64,000 nucleotides of DNA from Brugia malayi (GCF_000002995.4 NW_025062475.1:8064187-8128186), one strand, 5' to 3'. Positions 51,201 through 64,000 are shown, counted from the first letter of the stretch. Translations and numbers: made by a program. The notes: generated from the letters alone by a model not told the origin.

Positions 51201-54200
51201 GCATATTCTGAAAATTTGATGAGAAAAGAATGATTAAGATGTAATCGGTGAAGTCCATTTGAGTAATACATATACATGCAGTGCAACTGTCTCGAAAAAT
51301 TTCATACAGAACTAAAGGAAATCTTAAGTGATTAATATTTCGCCACATATCAAAGTTCAAAAAAAAAAAAAAAAAAAAAAGAAAAAGAAAAGAAAAAATG
51401 AAATAAACACACAAGAAGCGATCCTCGGCTACGTGGAGGAATTTGTTCAGCAATTTTTGGCTCATAGTAATCGTTAATGCCATATTCCGATACTGTTGGT
51501 GAAAGTGCTTGATTATAGTGAACATCAGTGCCACTAAAGCTTTGGGTTTCATATAAACTGGAATAAAATAAAGTACAGCTTTGATTAAAAAAATGTACTA
51601 AATTTGATAATTATGACTATTTTAAGCTACTAGCATATTTTTTGATGAATGGTAGACAAGAAATTCTGCAAAGACGAAACGAATCACCTTGGACACTGCT
51701 GTGCAACCACAGACGGTTTCAAAACGGTTTTTGATTGTTGAACTGATGTCGGTGCAATCGTGGCTTAAATTTTTTGATTAAATAATTTAATAGTCGTATT
51801 ATCCTTTATTATATATAAAAAGATTGCGCATTGTTGAAACAAACTGCTAACAGTAATAATTGTCAGGATATTCATTCGTTAAATCCATTTAATTACATTC
51901 CAGTCTACAAAATGTATTTACCACTTTCTACCCATTCTTATTCAATAACATAAAAATCAAAGTCATAAACTGATGTAAGAGATATAAGGTGTACATTTAT
52001 ATATACCAGTGGTTTGTCACCCGATATCAGTTAATTCATAGTGAAAAATTGTAGACATTTAAGCAAACCTTCAGTCTTTGATTGTGCTTGAAGTGTTGTT
52101 GACGCTTGGGCATCAGTAGGTGGTAAACGTACGCCAAACACATCGTAATTACAGGAACGACGATACTGTTGAAGGGATGGCCAAACTGGAGAAGTATGCT
52201 GCATGCCGGCGCTACAAGTATATGTTAATAAAACAGAGAGATAAATGGTTGAATCAAATGTTAAGACAGCCTTTTGATTTCCTTTTATCAATTGATCCAG
52301 AAGAAAACTTCATATACAAGTAACAACCTTTCAAGCATTGTTAATGCAGGTTGTTCTACCTCCAATTCATCACGATCCGGCGTCATCAAATAATAACCAA
52401 ATCGTAACAAGGTACAGATGACCAGATAAATGAACATTGCTACTTTCACGGAAACTTTTGTTGATAAAGTGATAATGGCAAATACTAGCTGAGCCCATGT
52501 CATTGATCTAGAATTTCCACATCAAAATTCAGAGTAGTGATTTAAAATATATTTTATGATACTTGTTGACACTTCAAGTCATTATAACTGATTGATTTTT
52601 AATGCTTTGGTGGCTTTGCATGACAGGTTATCTAGACTTTTGTACTAAGCTTAGAAAATCATTTTTTTTAAAGAGCATAGATTTTCTGAAATGGTACTTA
52701 CGAAAATGTCAATGAATCACCTGAGGGTAGCATTAGCTGTGTTAAATATTTTTTTTACATTTGCAGGCTTTAAAGCATTTGCCGCATTGACGCCATACGT
52801 GAATCCAGTTTTGAAGGTTGCCGAAATCTGTCTAGAAATGAAGAAAAAGATATAAGTTTCAATCATAGTTAATAATGAAGTTAAAAAAAAAAGAAAAACG
52901 AAGATACGATTATTTTTTCGAAATACGATTGTTTTAGTCATTAGAAGTTTACATCCAACTTTCAGTTCTCTAATCATAGTTAATGATGAAACTAAAGAAA
53001 AAAAGAAAAACGAGGATCTCAAAAATGTTAGAAAAGTGTCGATATGAGGTAAAGTAAATTAAATTTTGAGAGATTAAATTGCTTACGCGCCAGCTGAAGT
53101 TTGCTGTAGGAAATAATCACGCTGTTTCTTTGCTCGTTCAATTTTTGAATCCGCTATATCACCAGCACTGATTTCTGCTGCATGTTGCATCTAAATTTTA
53201 TTTCTTATTTTTATGACCTATCGAGCAGAAACTTTTGAGGACATTGAATAAGTTCTGGGCTTAACACAATTTGAAAGTCAAACTACAGGAGTCACTACAA
53301 GAGAGAAGAAAAACAAAATTGATTTGCATAAAAGAAACCTCAAAAATAGTATCTTCACAAAAATTAATAAATGCCTCCAGTTTTCCTTGATCTCCACCAT
53401 CATCCTGAAGCACGTTGAAAAGGAAAGAATTCTTGGAATCTCTGCAAACAATTATGAGTTACAGTTGCTTATAAATGTGAAATATGCTGAAGAAATGGAC
53501 TATTTGAATTTTTGAAACTTGAAAAGCTTTTATTTCAGTTCCGATTTGGCATTATGAATATTAATCAAATACCAACCAATAAAATTCACTGATCAAAATT
53601 GAAATTCCTTAAAAATTCCATTATTTAATTCAAAAACTAACCTAATTTGTTGCTTACTCCATTGTTCCAACCACGATTCTTGAATCTCAAAATAGATTTT
53701 CTCTACTTTCTTGCTGGAACCCATTATTTCGATTCGACCCAAATAAGGATCGAAATACTCCAACAAACTGCTCGCTTGTTTGATTATTTTTTCCAGGCGT
53801 GGATCATTCGTGATATGCTCTTTGAGATTCGTAAGAAGTACAGCTACGTTGAAACCTAGTTATTTTATAAAGGTATTAAATTTCGATCTAATGTTTGGAA
53901 CAGTTTCCGTCCTTCCGTATTCTGATTCCCAATTCATCGATACTAATAGTTAGTTGTTTTGATATTGAAACTTGTGCTTGTCAAAATTTCGGTATGAGTT
54001 AACTGAGCAACAAGTTCTGTTAGTAATCTGAAGAGGCATTTAATTAAATATAACACAATTGGATGCTACAAACCGATATCTCGGGCAGGATTGTGGAAAC
54101 GTTCTGTGAATTCCATGTAATCTACTTTACCGTCATTATTCACATCTGTACACATCATTAGGTATGTTATTTCCTCACTGAAATAAAATCGAGTCATTTG

Positions 54201-57200
54201 GGTAAATTGGCTAGTTAAGACAATAAAATCAAGAAAACCGAATTTTTCGATAATCAGCAATGATTGCTCAGTGCAAAATTCATCTGAAATAGCACTATCC
54301 ACTCAATTTGTCAATGAATCCACTTTTATCCAAAAATTTCTGATCTTAAAAAATATCCGTATTCTACAAAATGTTCGTTTTTCCTTACTGAGAGATATTT
54401 TGAATCATTTCAAAAACTGAGAAATGAATTAGTTTCAGCAACTATAAGAATAAGACATGCTCTTGATTTTAAACAGCTGGACTTCTTTAAAATTCGAAAC
54501 TTACACGGAGTACATTTTCTGACTTTCCATAGCGCGCTGAAATTCTTTAGGTGATATCCAGCCATCACGGTTTGTATCGAAATCTTGGAATGCTTGTGAC
54601 GTTGTTAAATCTTTCAACTTCAAGAACATATCCGAAAACTTCAATATCATTTCTACATTTTGCTCACTTTCAACTAATGCATCGACCATCTGTTTGCCAA
54701 TGGAACCATTAAGTACATTTCCTAGAAATTTCAAAATCAATATTACTGAGTCCGAAAAAATTTTTTAAATGGAATAACATTCTATTTGCTTCATATTGCA
54801 AATTTTTCTCCTTTCCATTTTCCACAAAGACTTCATATTTGAATTTTTGGGTTTGAATTTTAACCTTCACAACAAATTAAACAACATTCTAATAGGCACT
54901 ATTTTTTTGCATCGATATCTTATTAATTTTTAAAAATTACCCTCAAGCATAGATAACATCAATACAATCATATCCTTCTGCAGATTTAAAAATTCTCTTA
55001 ATAATTCCAACTGCGTGCTATTTTTGTACAATTTCTCCATCATATGCGCAAAGAGAAAGAAGAATCCGTTGATAGCATCCCACAAACGAGAGTTTGCAAG
55101 TGTCATCTGATTTCCAGTACAGGGACCCTAAAATTCATTTATCAATTCTACTTCTTTTCGAGTTCCATTGAATCATGCAATGTATATCTTGCTAAGTACA
55201 AATCTTGTCATATACAGATCTTCTTAATTTATAAATTCCAGTTAATATCTAACATGAATAATTTCTCTGATTCTCCCTACAAAAAAGGAAAAAAAAAGTG
55301 GAAAGATAGAAGTTACATACCTGTATACTTTCTGTAAGTGTGTTGAATACCTGACTACACACATGAATAGCCCTCAGGAAATACTCCTTTCCACTCTCAT
55401 CAATTACATCCTTGCTTGAATAGTGCCAATAGAAGTCCATCACTGATTCTTGCAACCTTAGCAAATAATCAACAGTACAGTTGATCAGATTTACACTTGT
55501 CGTATGTCCAGGTTGAGCTCGAAGATAATTTTGAAATTCTGAAGGAATAAATTTTGAAACAAGAACTGGACTATTCTGCAAATGCAAAGTTTATTTAACA
55601 GTTCAAGAATATAACCAAACTATAATTAACAGTTTGTGGACATATGAGGAGAGATGTAGATTGATTACATCACCTTTTAATTAATAATATCTTCAGTGGC
55701 TAACTTTTTATTTATTTCATTTATTTAGATCAAAAATTGTGTAACTAATGCAAGCAAATGAAACGATTACTTCAAAACATTACCTAAATTATGCCCTTCA
55801 CAGGTTAGCTGTAGGAATCGGAAAAGACTACATGTAAATTCAGAATCATTTAGATTTTGGTTAGCAGCAGCAGCTAATTCAGCACCCATACCAAGACCCT
55901 CAGCCTGCAATTGAAATCGCTTTTAAAAAATAATATCAAAAATTTCAGGAAACAGGAAATAATTCGTAGGGTAGGGAAGGGTAAACCTTGATTTGTCGTT
56001 CATACATTTCAAGATTCAGCACACTGCACTTATTCATCAAACCAGCTAATGAAGTGAAGAAGCGAACATCCTTTTTTAGTTGCAGGTAATCGATCAACAT
56101 CTGTAACGATTCTAGAGAATAATACTGCTGAAGAAGCTTTTATTTTTATAGCAAAAAAAACTATCATATTTTATAGTTTTATTTAGTGTTACTTATTGCT
56201 CATTATTTAAGTATTAGCAATACTTAAATAATGACTATGTTCCTCTAAACAGGTATGCCTAATTTTAGTTTCAGATCAGTTTGTGCATTAGTTACAATCT
56301 GAACTGGATGATTAATAGAAAACATTTAGTAATACCTTACTTCACCAATCTTAATTGAACACACATGGACTCAGCAGTTTAAGTCATATTGCTCTCTCAA
56401 AAGGCAAATTTCCTTAAAAGATACATAGATATCGTACATTCGAATTTTACATAATACTTGCGATAATTCCTACAATTTATGTCTATGTCCCTAAAATAAT
56501 TTAAAACATTAACGGTGGAACCTCTTGAATTTTGCTATTTCCGCCATTGAGAAGATGAATGCCTAGTTGTAGGGCTTCTGCCACCATATCACTTGGTTCA
56601 CCATTACTAGCAGACAAGTACATGAGACACATTATTGCTGCCCCGCGATCTGCCAGAACTGCTTGTTCTGCACGAAGCGCTTGCGATATTTCTTCTTTCT
56701 GCTGAAACACAGAAATTTACTTATAATGGCAAATACACTTATCTCTCACAAAATTACCAGATCCTGATAACCTTAATATACGAATCTGCTGCAATCAGTT
56801 CAATACTGCTAAATGACCATGGATACCGCAAAACTAACCGCCTGATCAAGCTCCCCCTCGTCGTCGCCTTCATCCTCATCTTCGATGTGTATCGATTTCG
56901 ACATCACTTGAGCAAAATTCACAAACAGTGAATCATTAGCAATGGAGATCGTTTGACTCTGCTCACTTGTTGCTGCACGTTGGAAGCACTGAATTAGTTG
57001 TTTCAGTGGGTCTGGAAGAGCTTGAGGCCTAAAATTACTTGATTTGAAAACAACATGTGCAGTGACTATAATCTGCCAATTTTAAAGTAGTTCCTTTGAT
57101 TGAACCTCATATTTTCAAAGTTACTTTTAGGATTCATTCACATTAGAAATTTTATAAAAGACATATTATCCGCCAAGTAATAAAAAATGAAAAAAACCAA

Positions 57201-60200
57201 TCTGCCAATGCAAATAAACGAACTTTTCGTCTTTTTCGTCACTTAACACGTCCTCATCTCCAGATTTACTGTATGCTTGTTCTTGTTTTTCATCTTCTAA
57301 CTACAAACAATTTTCTTTAAGATAAAGGCATTTTATTGAATTCATTTTTCCTGTTTATTCGCTTCGTCTTATAGAGGTAAAAATTTATTGCAGTAGGAAT
57401 AATGATTAGTACACAGTACTGAACTACAGTCGGATCAATACAGTAGTTAGATAATACAGCAGTTAGACGATCTGAAACCCTAACAACCTAATGAAATTAG
57501 AAGCGGAATTTTGAGCTAGTAATTTGAACCTTTTAATATATCGATGCATCACGTAGAAGAAAGCTCTAGTAGTCTTGATGCCTACAATATTACCAGATCC
57601 AGTCACTTAATTCGAATATTTATGATTTTAATATCACAAAAATTAAAATTATTAAGATTACTAACTGTAAGCTCCTTGATCAATGCATCTTGTCCAACAT
57701 CTTCATCTTCCAGCCAAAGTTTGTTAAAGGCCGGCAGGAAGAAATTGATAGCTCGATGTCTGGAAAGTTCCAAATTTTAACATAGTATAAACATAAATTC
57801 CAATTGTTTTGACACTTTTGAAATCAAATGATTCAAACGAAATAAATTGATTCAAATAAAGTAAATTAAGCAAAGCTTTCAAGAGAACATAGGAAACCTA
57901 AGATTGACAAGTTAAATACATATTTTGTTTGAAAGTTGAAACAAATGACATCATGCATGTAGCAGAAATCTAAGCGTAACTCAACTTCTTATCTAGCAAA
58001 CTTCAACGAAAATTTCATATCGGAAGGAAATGCTGCTCGTGTTCGTTACACATATAAATGAAAACCGAAATTTTCAAAAAAGAACTTAATAAAAAAAAAC
58101 AAAAATGTTAGAAATTGTCATGTAACGAATACTGCAAATCGGTTTTTTAGTTCATGCGCTTTTGAGAATGAAATGTAATAATGTAATCCGCTTATTTCGA
58201 ATGGGTCATAATGTCATTCTGGAAATTTCAACTTCTTAAAAGATGTTTTGGACAAGTCTGAGGTTAAGACTTCAAAAGCAAACATGGAAAAATGGAAAAA
58301 TAAATACAGAGAGGAGCAAACACAAACAAACAAATAAGTAAGCAAAAAAACTAATATTGTAGACAAATGAGTAACGATTAAACTGGACAACGTAATTCTA
58401 TTTTTATTATGATGCTCAACAAAAAATAAAAATGAAAGAACAAAAATGTCAAAGAAGTTTCGAAATATCATTCCATGACAAGAAAATCAACTCGTCTCCA
58501 AATTTCCATTGCATCAGTTCTTTTCGAGTATATTTACTTAAAGCAACTTAGGCCAGTGGCAAATATTAAACGTGACAAAAGCAGTTGTATTGCTCAGTAT
58601 TGCTCATTAACAACACTATTAGCTACATATTTTCAAAAATTTGAGAACCAAGTTTTTATTTAGAAATTTTTTGGAGAAGAAGAGAAAACAAGAGTGAAAT
58701 ACAAAAATAATCGCTTCTGGTGAATTATCTAAGTGGTAATTGGAAGTGAAGAAGTTCAAGGAAGTAACAATTACTTGTTATTTGTTGTTGAAGGATTCCT
58801 ATCCTGATTATTTATGTATCACTGAAAAAGCAACGCTTACATTTCAACTCGATACAGATGACTTGCCGTTATCAAACTGATAGCCATACGTTTTCGTTGC
58901 AGTGTTAGGACACGTTCCCATCGACTCTCCTTTTTAAACTTACTGGTTGCCTGTGGTAAAACAACGACATATTGAACACAGCATAAAAAATTGTGGTTCC
59001 GACCAATTAACTTACAAATCAGCTATAGCATCGCTACAGATAAAGTGAAAAAAGTTAATTTTGCTTACTTCTCGCAAAAAATATCAACTGATGATAAAAG
59101 GAATTGTTTTCTCAATTTCACTCATTAGTTGAAAATTTAAAACACTACTAAAACTCTGTACTGATGCCGCTGTTGAGAGAATGGAAAACGAAAAACAGTT
59201 CTTGTCAAAGTATAATTAGAGTCAGATGGAAACACAAACACCCACGCATTAAATGCAATAATTTCACGATGCCAAGTTGACAATCAGCAAATAGATATGA
59301 AAAGCTAGAACCAGTATCACTCCTTTGAATTTCTTGCTTAGTTATAATTCAAACTGGCATCGATCGATGAAAGCAATAAGAAAATTTTTGTTACTTCAAA
59401 CTGTATTTTATGCATCATGCAACAGAGGTTGATAGATAGCTTAAAATCCAAATTAGAACTTTTGGAATAAGTTAATGAAGAGCAGAATGGAAATGTAAAA
59501 GTGAATTCGAGTTTAGACACTCACAAAAGTACATGTAAATTTCAGTTGTTGCTATTCAACGATTGTTCCATCATTTCATATGGGAAAAAAACGCATACTT
59601 TTTAACACAAACCGCAATCGGTAATCAAATATTTACTGGGCATATTTATTAGTTAGTTGGGATATTGATAAAAAATACGCAGCGGAATTTCCAGAGAAAT
59701 AGTTGTGAAAACAAAGAAAATTAGAGAGTTGTTTATATTACTGAAGGATTGAGTGAAAAGAGAAAAATTCGACTGATTTGTTCAATTCAAGGACAGCATT
59801 AGTGAGTGATATGATACCTCGGAATTCCATAGAGTGGAATCATTCTGAAGCAAGCAACGACAGCTCTTTTGCGTTGACTGGATAACATTGTCTTCCAAGC
59901 ATTAACCATCGAGCCTTGTGGATGTTCTGTCTAAAATGAACATATGCTATCTAGTAGGAGTAGGAGTAGGAGTAGGAGTGGCGGTGAAAATCTCAGTGAA
60001 GGAAGAAAAGAGCAATGAGAAGCAACCTTGATTCTTCATTAATGCTGAAAACCTGAAAGCGAACAGTCATTCGAAAGTTAAATGTCTTATGAGACCGTAT
60101 TCAGCTATTTTTCCTTCCAAAACTCAAATAATCCATCTTATCTCCCTCTCTCTCTCACACACACACACACTTTGTAGTCGTTCCTTGCAAATTCATCAGT

Positions 60201-63200
60201 TCTGTTTCTTAAATATAGACTTTACTTGAAGCTGGAATTTCACTTTACTTTTTTTTAGAAGTAAAGTAATTCAACGAGATTACGAATAAGTCACATATTG
60301 ATTAACATTTCCCTCTTGATTCTGTTGAAGTTTTTACGAAGCTTTCCGACATCAACAAGTCGATGAAAAATTTTGTTGGAGTTGTCAGAAGTTTTTTTTT
60401 TTTTTTTGAGAAAGAGAGAAAGGGGTAGAAAAAGCACAGCAGCTCAATTAATTCAAAAGCATCAAAAGAAATTGGAAAGGAACCAAAAAATTTTGATCTA
60501 AAATGTCCATGCGATTATTAGAGCCTAAAAAAGAAAGACTAACTATTATAAAATATTTTAATAAGAGGCAAACAGGAAAGAACTATCAATCTGAGACCTC
60601 CTATCGTCTAAACATCTAAATATATTGCATCAAAGCGATTGGACAAGGAAACCTACATCATAATTTTTCTGATTCCATAAATACACCTACAATATATGTT
60701 AAAAACAGATTACTTCATTCCTTGATAGCTAAATCATTCACTGAGCATTTTGCTTATAACATAAATGCAAAATATCTATTAATATCACTTCCTTTCTTAG
60801 TGCAATTGTTTTTGAAGTGAGATCAGAATTTGATTAACAATTTCCATATTTTCATTCATAAGCAAACATATTTGATGTATGGATTTTCATTTTTTTTTTT
60901 ATTGATTTTTCCTTGTACAGAAAGAGAGGACTAAAAAATAGAAAAGAGTAAAAAGTTGTATTAATAGCAAATAATTCGGGATAAAAGATGTGTATAGTCA
61001 TCTGAGAGTGTTTCAAATATTATTAAAAAGTAGACGGAAGACTAATAATTTGTAATAAAGAAATTGGAAAACTGAGATACATAAATTTAGAAACTAATTT
61101 CTAAAAGTATTTAATGATGAGTTAGTTTTACAATGGTTTAGGGACCATTTCCCTTATGATAAAGTAAAAAATTTTATCAGGAAACAACAATAACATAACG
61201 TTTAGTACAAGCAATACATCTCTAATTTTTCGTCGGACTTTGATAATGATAAGTTGAAGATAATATTTTCATTTCCGGTTAAAGTGAAACTGATCATTTG
61301 TAACAAGATCAAACAGCTGAATGGAATATGTGATGTTAGAACTATCGTGCCATTTATGCTCTATATACTAACGTCGAGAAGCATAAGTGATGCTGATATT
61401 CACAATTAAGAAATTCACATGAACTCACCATTTCAGTGAATTTCTTTTGGTCTTAACTTGAGAAGTAAGCTATCAGGCTATTATAACTTTAAAGTTTTTC
61501 TGGCTTGAGCAAGGATAAGAAAAGAAAGCAAGAGAAGGAACAAGTTAAAAATAAGTGACTGACTACTATCATTATCCACTCCTGACTTAACTTACTATAA
61601 TATGAAGCGGGGGGCTATGCAAAATTATGGAAAAGAAATTATTATGTCGTCTCAGTAATAAAAAATTCTAGGAGGTTTGATCTCACAATCATTTGATTGT
61701 GACTTCAGGGTAAATTCTATTTAGTAATGTTATCTGCATCACTTCTGCTCTTACTACATAAAGGTTATATTACACCAGCATTGTAATCTATCCTAGTTGC
61801 AAGCAAAAAAGTGCCTCAATTAAATGTTTCGAAAATTGCACTAATTTATTGAAATTCGTTAATCAAATACATGTCCTGTTAATTCATAAATGAAGCGAAA
61901 ATAACCTACAACGTGTAGGATAGCGACCACCTGACCCATACTTGTTATTTTATCGACTATTCCATCGAGCGTCATTACATCCTTATTCCGCATTTGGGAT
62001 TTTCCGATTTTGCGATAAAGATTTAATTGCCAAGCATTCTTATCAGTCGGATCTGTCTGAAATGCCGCTGAGTTCGAAAAATTGTCTAATTCAAATTTCA
62101 AACATGAGTTTGCCCTATCTGACATTATAAAGCTAACATTTAGAACATGTCAGTCATTTTTATTACTCATCGCATCGTGATTCACAGTAATAATTAACCA
62201 CCTAAAAACAAACCTTAGCTGGTATGTCAAGGAGAGAACGAACAAGTTCACGTATTTTATCTTCCGGTTCCTTGGCCAAGAACTTTTCTTTCGCCTGTTG
62301 CACTATGTCCAACTCACGACCACCGAATACATTTAAACCAACGGGCAATAATCGCTTCAAACAAGCTATCACGATCGAACCTGCATGCTTGTCTTTACGC
62401 ATCTGAATAAATTCATAGCTTTGTTCTAATAGAACAAATCAAATTTTACACAAATCTCAATACTTTTCTCATAATCCATTTTAGTACCTGTCCTTCACGC
62501 CGTTTCTTTTTACGTTCCGCAATAGCAGCTTTTCCAGTTTTCATTTCACCAGTACCACCAGCTACCGATTCATCCTCATATTGAGCCATAAAATTCAATT
62601 CTTCACGCTTAAAATGCTGTGAAAGAGACCAGATCTAGAATGCATACATTACAAAAACGGATTTTTCTGTCAGTTTTTGTTACCACTCGTAAGCCCATCA
62701 AGACAGTGACCAACCATAGTTATTGTTAAATAAGTATTAAGATGATCGTTCGACCAGAAATCAATTTGATAGCTTGATAGTTTGAATATACTTTGTTTCT
62801 TTAAAAGAGAATATCATACTTCAAATGCTTCAGAGACTTTAAAATTACACTAACTTTGAAAATTATAGCAACATTCTCGTAAACACCGTCTGTTTCCCAA
62901 GACGGTGATTTTAGCCACTGTGCCCGATGCAAGTCTGTATATTTCATTAAAATTGGGAAATAGGCGTACACATCTCGTACGAGATGAGCGTTATCCTGAA
63001 AGTTACTCGGCGTAATTATGAAATAAAGGCGACTTGATTTATTATCAGCATAAATGCATGCAATACGCATTCATTCCATTGCGACACACTTCGCAATGCG
63101 TGTCGCAATTATTGTTTTTCATCCTTTATAACACTTATACTCTTAATTTACAACATTACATATGCTTTTTCTTTGGGACAAAATATATTTGAAAAAAATC

Positions 63201-64000
63201 ATTTTACTGTTACCTCAGCAACCGTGCCTTCATCAGCATCATCAGGATGAGTACGCATATGTTCCTCTTCTCTATATGCTTTTTCCGCCAAGCGCCTTAA
63301 GCGTTCTGCAACTGGAAGCATGTAATCTTTCACCGCATCGCAGCTCACGTATGGTATAATTTGAACAGAGAAAAAATTAATCCGACAAAGCCAGGAAGCA
63401 TTCTCTACACCAATGTGATTATGAATCATCTGGAGAAGTGCACGGAAAATTCGATTGATGTGTTCATTACCAACATCCGTGACTGGTACACTAAAATCAA
63501 AGATTATGTGGAAAAAAAAAGCTAAGGGTTTACCGACAAAATGTAACTGGAAATTAATAAATGAGATGATCTGCTCGACTTAAAATATTGGAAATTAAAT
63601 TTTTTAAGTTATATTTCTGTATGAAGCAACACTACAGAAATACTGAAGAAAATGGACTTAATATACTGATGCAAGAAGGTTCTGCCGAGCGGATTTAAGA
63701 CCTAATAAGAAAGCAATAGGTATCACTCAATTTCAGAAGATAACTTCTATCATGCGAATAATATTTGATAGAAATAATGTAGCTCTTAAACATCGAATAC
63801 AGGTTAAATAGATCTCACGTCGATCGATTACTGCTGTCGGGGCCAAGCTGCCACCAGTAAGTCAAGTAAGAACAAATAAGTGGTAAATCGACATCGTAAG
63901 CAGCTGGTTGTTCGCGATACATGGCACCTGATTGTCCCACTTGCTCCACTTCCGTTAATAACTTATCCAGTTGAGGAATATGTGCCAACAAATTTTGCAA
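48251..64000 (-). CDS. unc-68: Ryanodine receptor, C-terminal 1,702 residues (5' end beyond window)
   Basis: Intracellular Ca2+-release channel of the ER/SR. Exons in phase: >64000-63819, 63490-63214, 62995-62855, 62616-62488, 62402-62214, 62056-61910, 59930-59818, 57759-57666, 57300-57224, 57028-56839, 56701-56522, 56100-55987, 55904-55784, 55538-55321, 55127-54941, 54721-54505, 54177-54074, 53855-53642, 53441-53339, 53190-53087, 52831-52721, 52507-52328, 52211-52069, 51763-51688, 51557-51413, 51207-51081, 51001-50919, 50650-50600, 50397-50282, 50205-50038, 49768-49576, 49255-49118, 48982-48826, 48747-48582 and 48404-48251. Landmarks: [40 protein letters not shown], two EF-hands ([26 protein letters not shown]), [11 protein letters not shown] before the membrane part, [15 protein letters not shown], the pore [31 protein letters not shown], the CFIC zinc site and the end [13 protein letters not shown]. 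An alternative exon lies at 58950-58841. Confidence 0.97.
50451..50530 (-). repeat. 35-base direct repeat carrying hairpins
   Basis: A 35-base unit occurs at 50451-50485 and 50496-50530. Each copy holds TTTCTCAG and CTGAGAAA as inverted arms around a short loop. It lies in the ryanodine receptor intron between exons 50650-50600 and 50397-50282. Confidence 0.85.
52861..53014 (-). repeat. Duplicated A-rich intronic element
   Basis: About 43 bases at 52861-52903 recur at 52972-53014 with few changes (AATCATAGTTAATAATGAAG versus AATCATAGTTAATGATGAAA). Both are in the ryanodine receptor intron upstream of exon 52831-52721. Confidence 0.75.
56200..56234. repeat. Perfect 16-bp inverted repeat
   Basis: TCATTATTTAAGTATT and its exact reverse complement are separated by AGC. 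It lies in the ryanodine receptor intron between exons 56701-56522 and 56100-55987. Confidence 0.85.
58841..58950 (-). CDS. unc-68: Ryanodine receptor alternative exon (mutually exclusive partner)
   Basis: A 110-base exon (acceptor CCACAG, donor AT|GTAAGC) with start phase 0 and end phase 2, exactly like the standard exon 59930-59818 (113 bases). It encodes [20 protein letters not shown] and continues [16 protein letters not shown]. Aligned to the standard exon it keeps W...L..QRKR and LY, at the same place in the protein, just before [11 protein letters not shown]. Use of both exons in series shifts frame and meets a stop. A second possible acceptor at 58943-58944 would instead make a 102-base in-frame cassette. 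The standard exon matches known ryanodine receptors; this one is diverged. Transcript evidence is needed to choose. Confidence 0.65.
59953..59979 (+). repeat. (AGTAGG)n minisatellite
   Basis: Four AGTAGG units and a partial one, about 20 bases upstream (in transcript direction) of the standard alternative exon 59930-59818. Confidence 0.9.
60141..60170 (+). repeat. (CT)n(CA)n microsatellite
   Basis: CT repeat passing into a CA repeat within the 2-kb ryanodine receptor intron before exon 59930-59818. Confidence 0.9.

Noticed and set aside
51073..51552. 159-codon minus frame taken as one exon
   Set aside because: Only 51207-51081 is used in this frame. The upstream part is read in another frame, as phase with exons 51763-51688 and 51207-51081 requires, and a long A-run separates them.
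55538..55575. Ryanodine receptor exon starting at 55575 (reading NSPVLVSK)
   Set aside because: Acceptor at 55576-55577 gives a stop after joining the previous exon; the acceptor before 55538 restores phase and the family sequence (E)FQNYLRAQ.

Overview
This is nuclear DNA from a nematode. The base composition is AT-rich. Genes are split into many short exons with GT-AG introns, several preceded by TTTCAG-like acceptors. A CX-module pair (a nematode-type extracellular Cys domain) and a DRG1 whose wording is nematode-like support the assignment. A spirurid or filarial worm is plausible but not provable from the sequence. I see no prokaryotic, viral or CRISPR features. All gene models were built by hand-joining exons with matching splice phase.

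Layout, left to right. <1-6203 (-): an unrecognised single-pass membrane protein (signal peptide, ectodomain, one TM helix, long low-complexity tail running off the left edge). 8057-9832 (+): a DRG1 GTPase with intact G motifs and TGS end, but without a visible N-terminal exon. 10400-13936 (-): PXK, a PX domain plus pseudokinase, 11 exons. 14660-15283 (-): a doubtful small gene sharing a very short divergent promoter with the next. 15428-26450 (+): a 28-exon, 1,621-residue coiled-coil/helical scaffold protein, perhaps a relative of ICE1 of the little elongation complex. 27953-31073 (+): golgin-45 (BLZF1). 31485-31936 (+): SF3B5, a subunit of the SF3b spliceosome complex. 33420-34535 and 37306-39298 (-): two tandem secreted CX-module proteins with glycine-rich or GGY-repeat N-termini and an Ala/Gly hydrophobic segment. 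43214-45318 (-): a synaptotagmin with two C2 domains. 48251->64000 (-): the C-terminal 1,702 residues of the ryanodine receptor (unc-68 type), including EF-hands, transmembrane helices, the GGGIGD pore and the C-terminal domain.

Functionally the right half holds two parts of excitation/secretion calcium biology (ryanodine receptor and synaptotagmin). The middle holds housekeeping genes on the plus strand (golgin-45, SF3B5 and the scaffold), possibly co-transcribed in part. The most interesting observation is a pair of phase-matched, sequence-related exons in the ryanodine receptor (58841-58950 and 59818-59930) that look mutually exclusive. Others are the prion-protein-like domain order of the CX pair, a GC-AG intron, a duplicated splice acceptor in PXK, and two GC-rich islands without an assigned gene.
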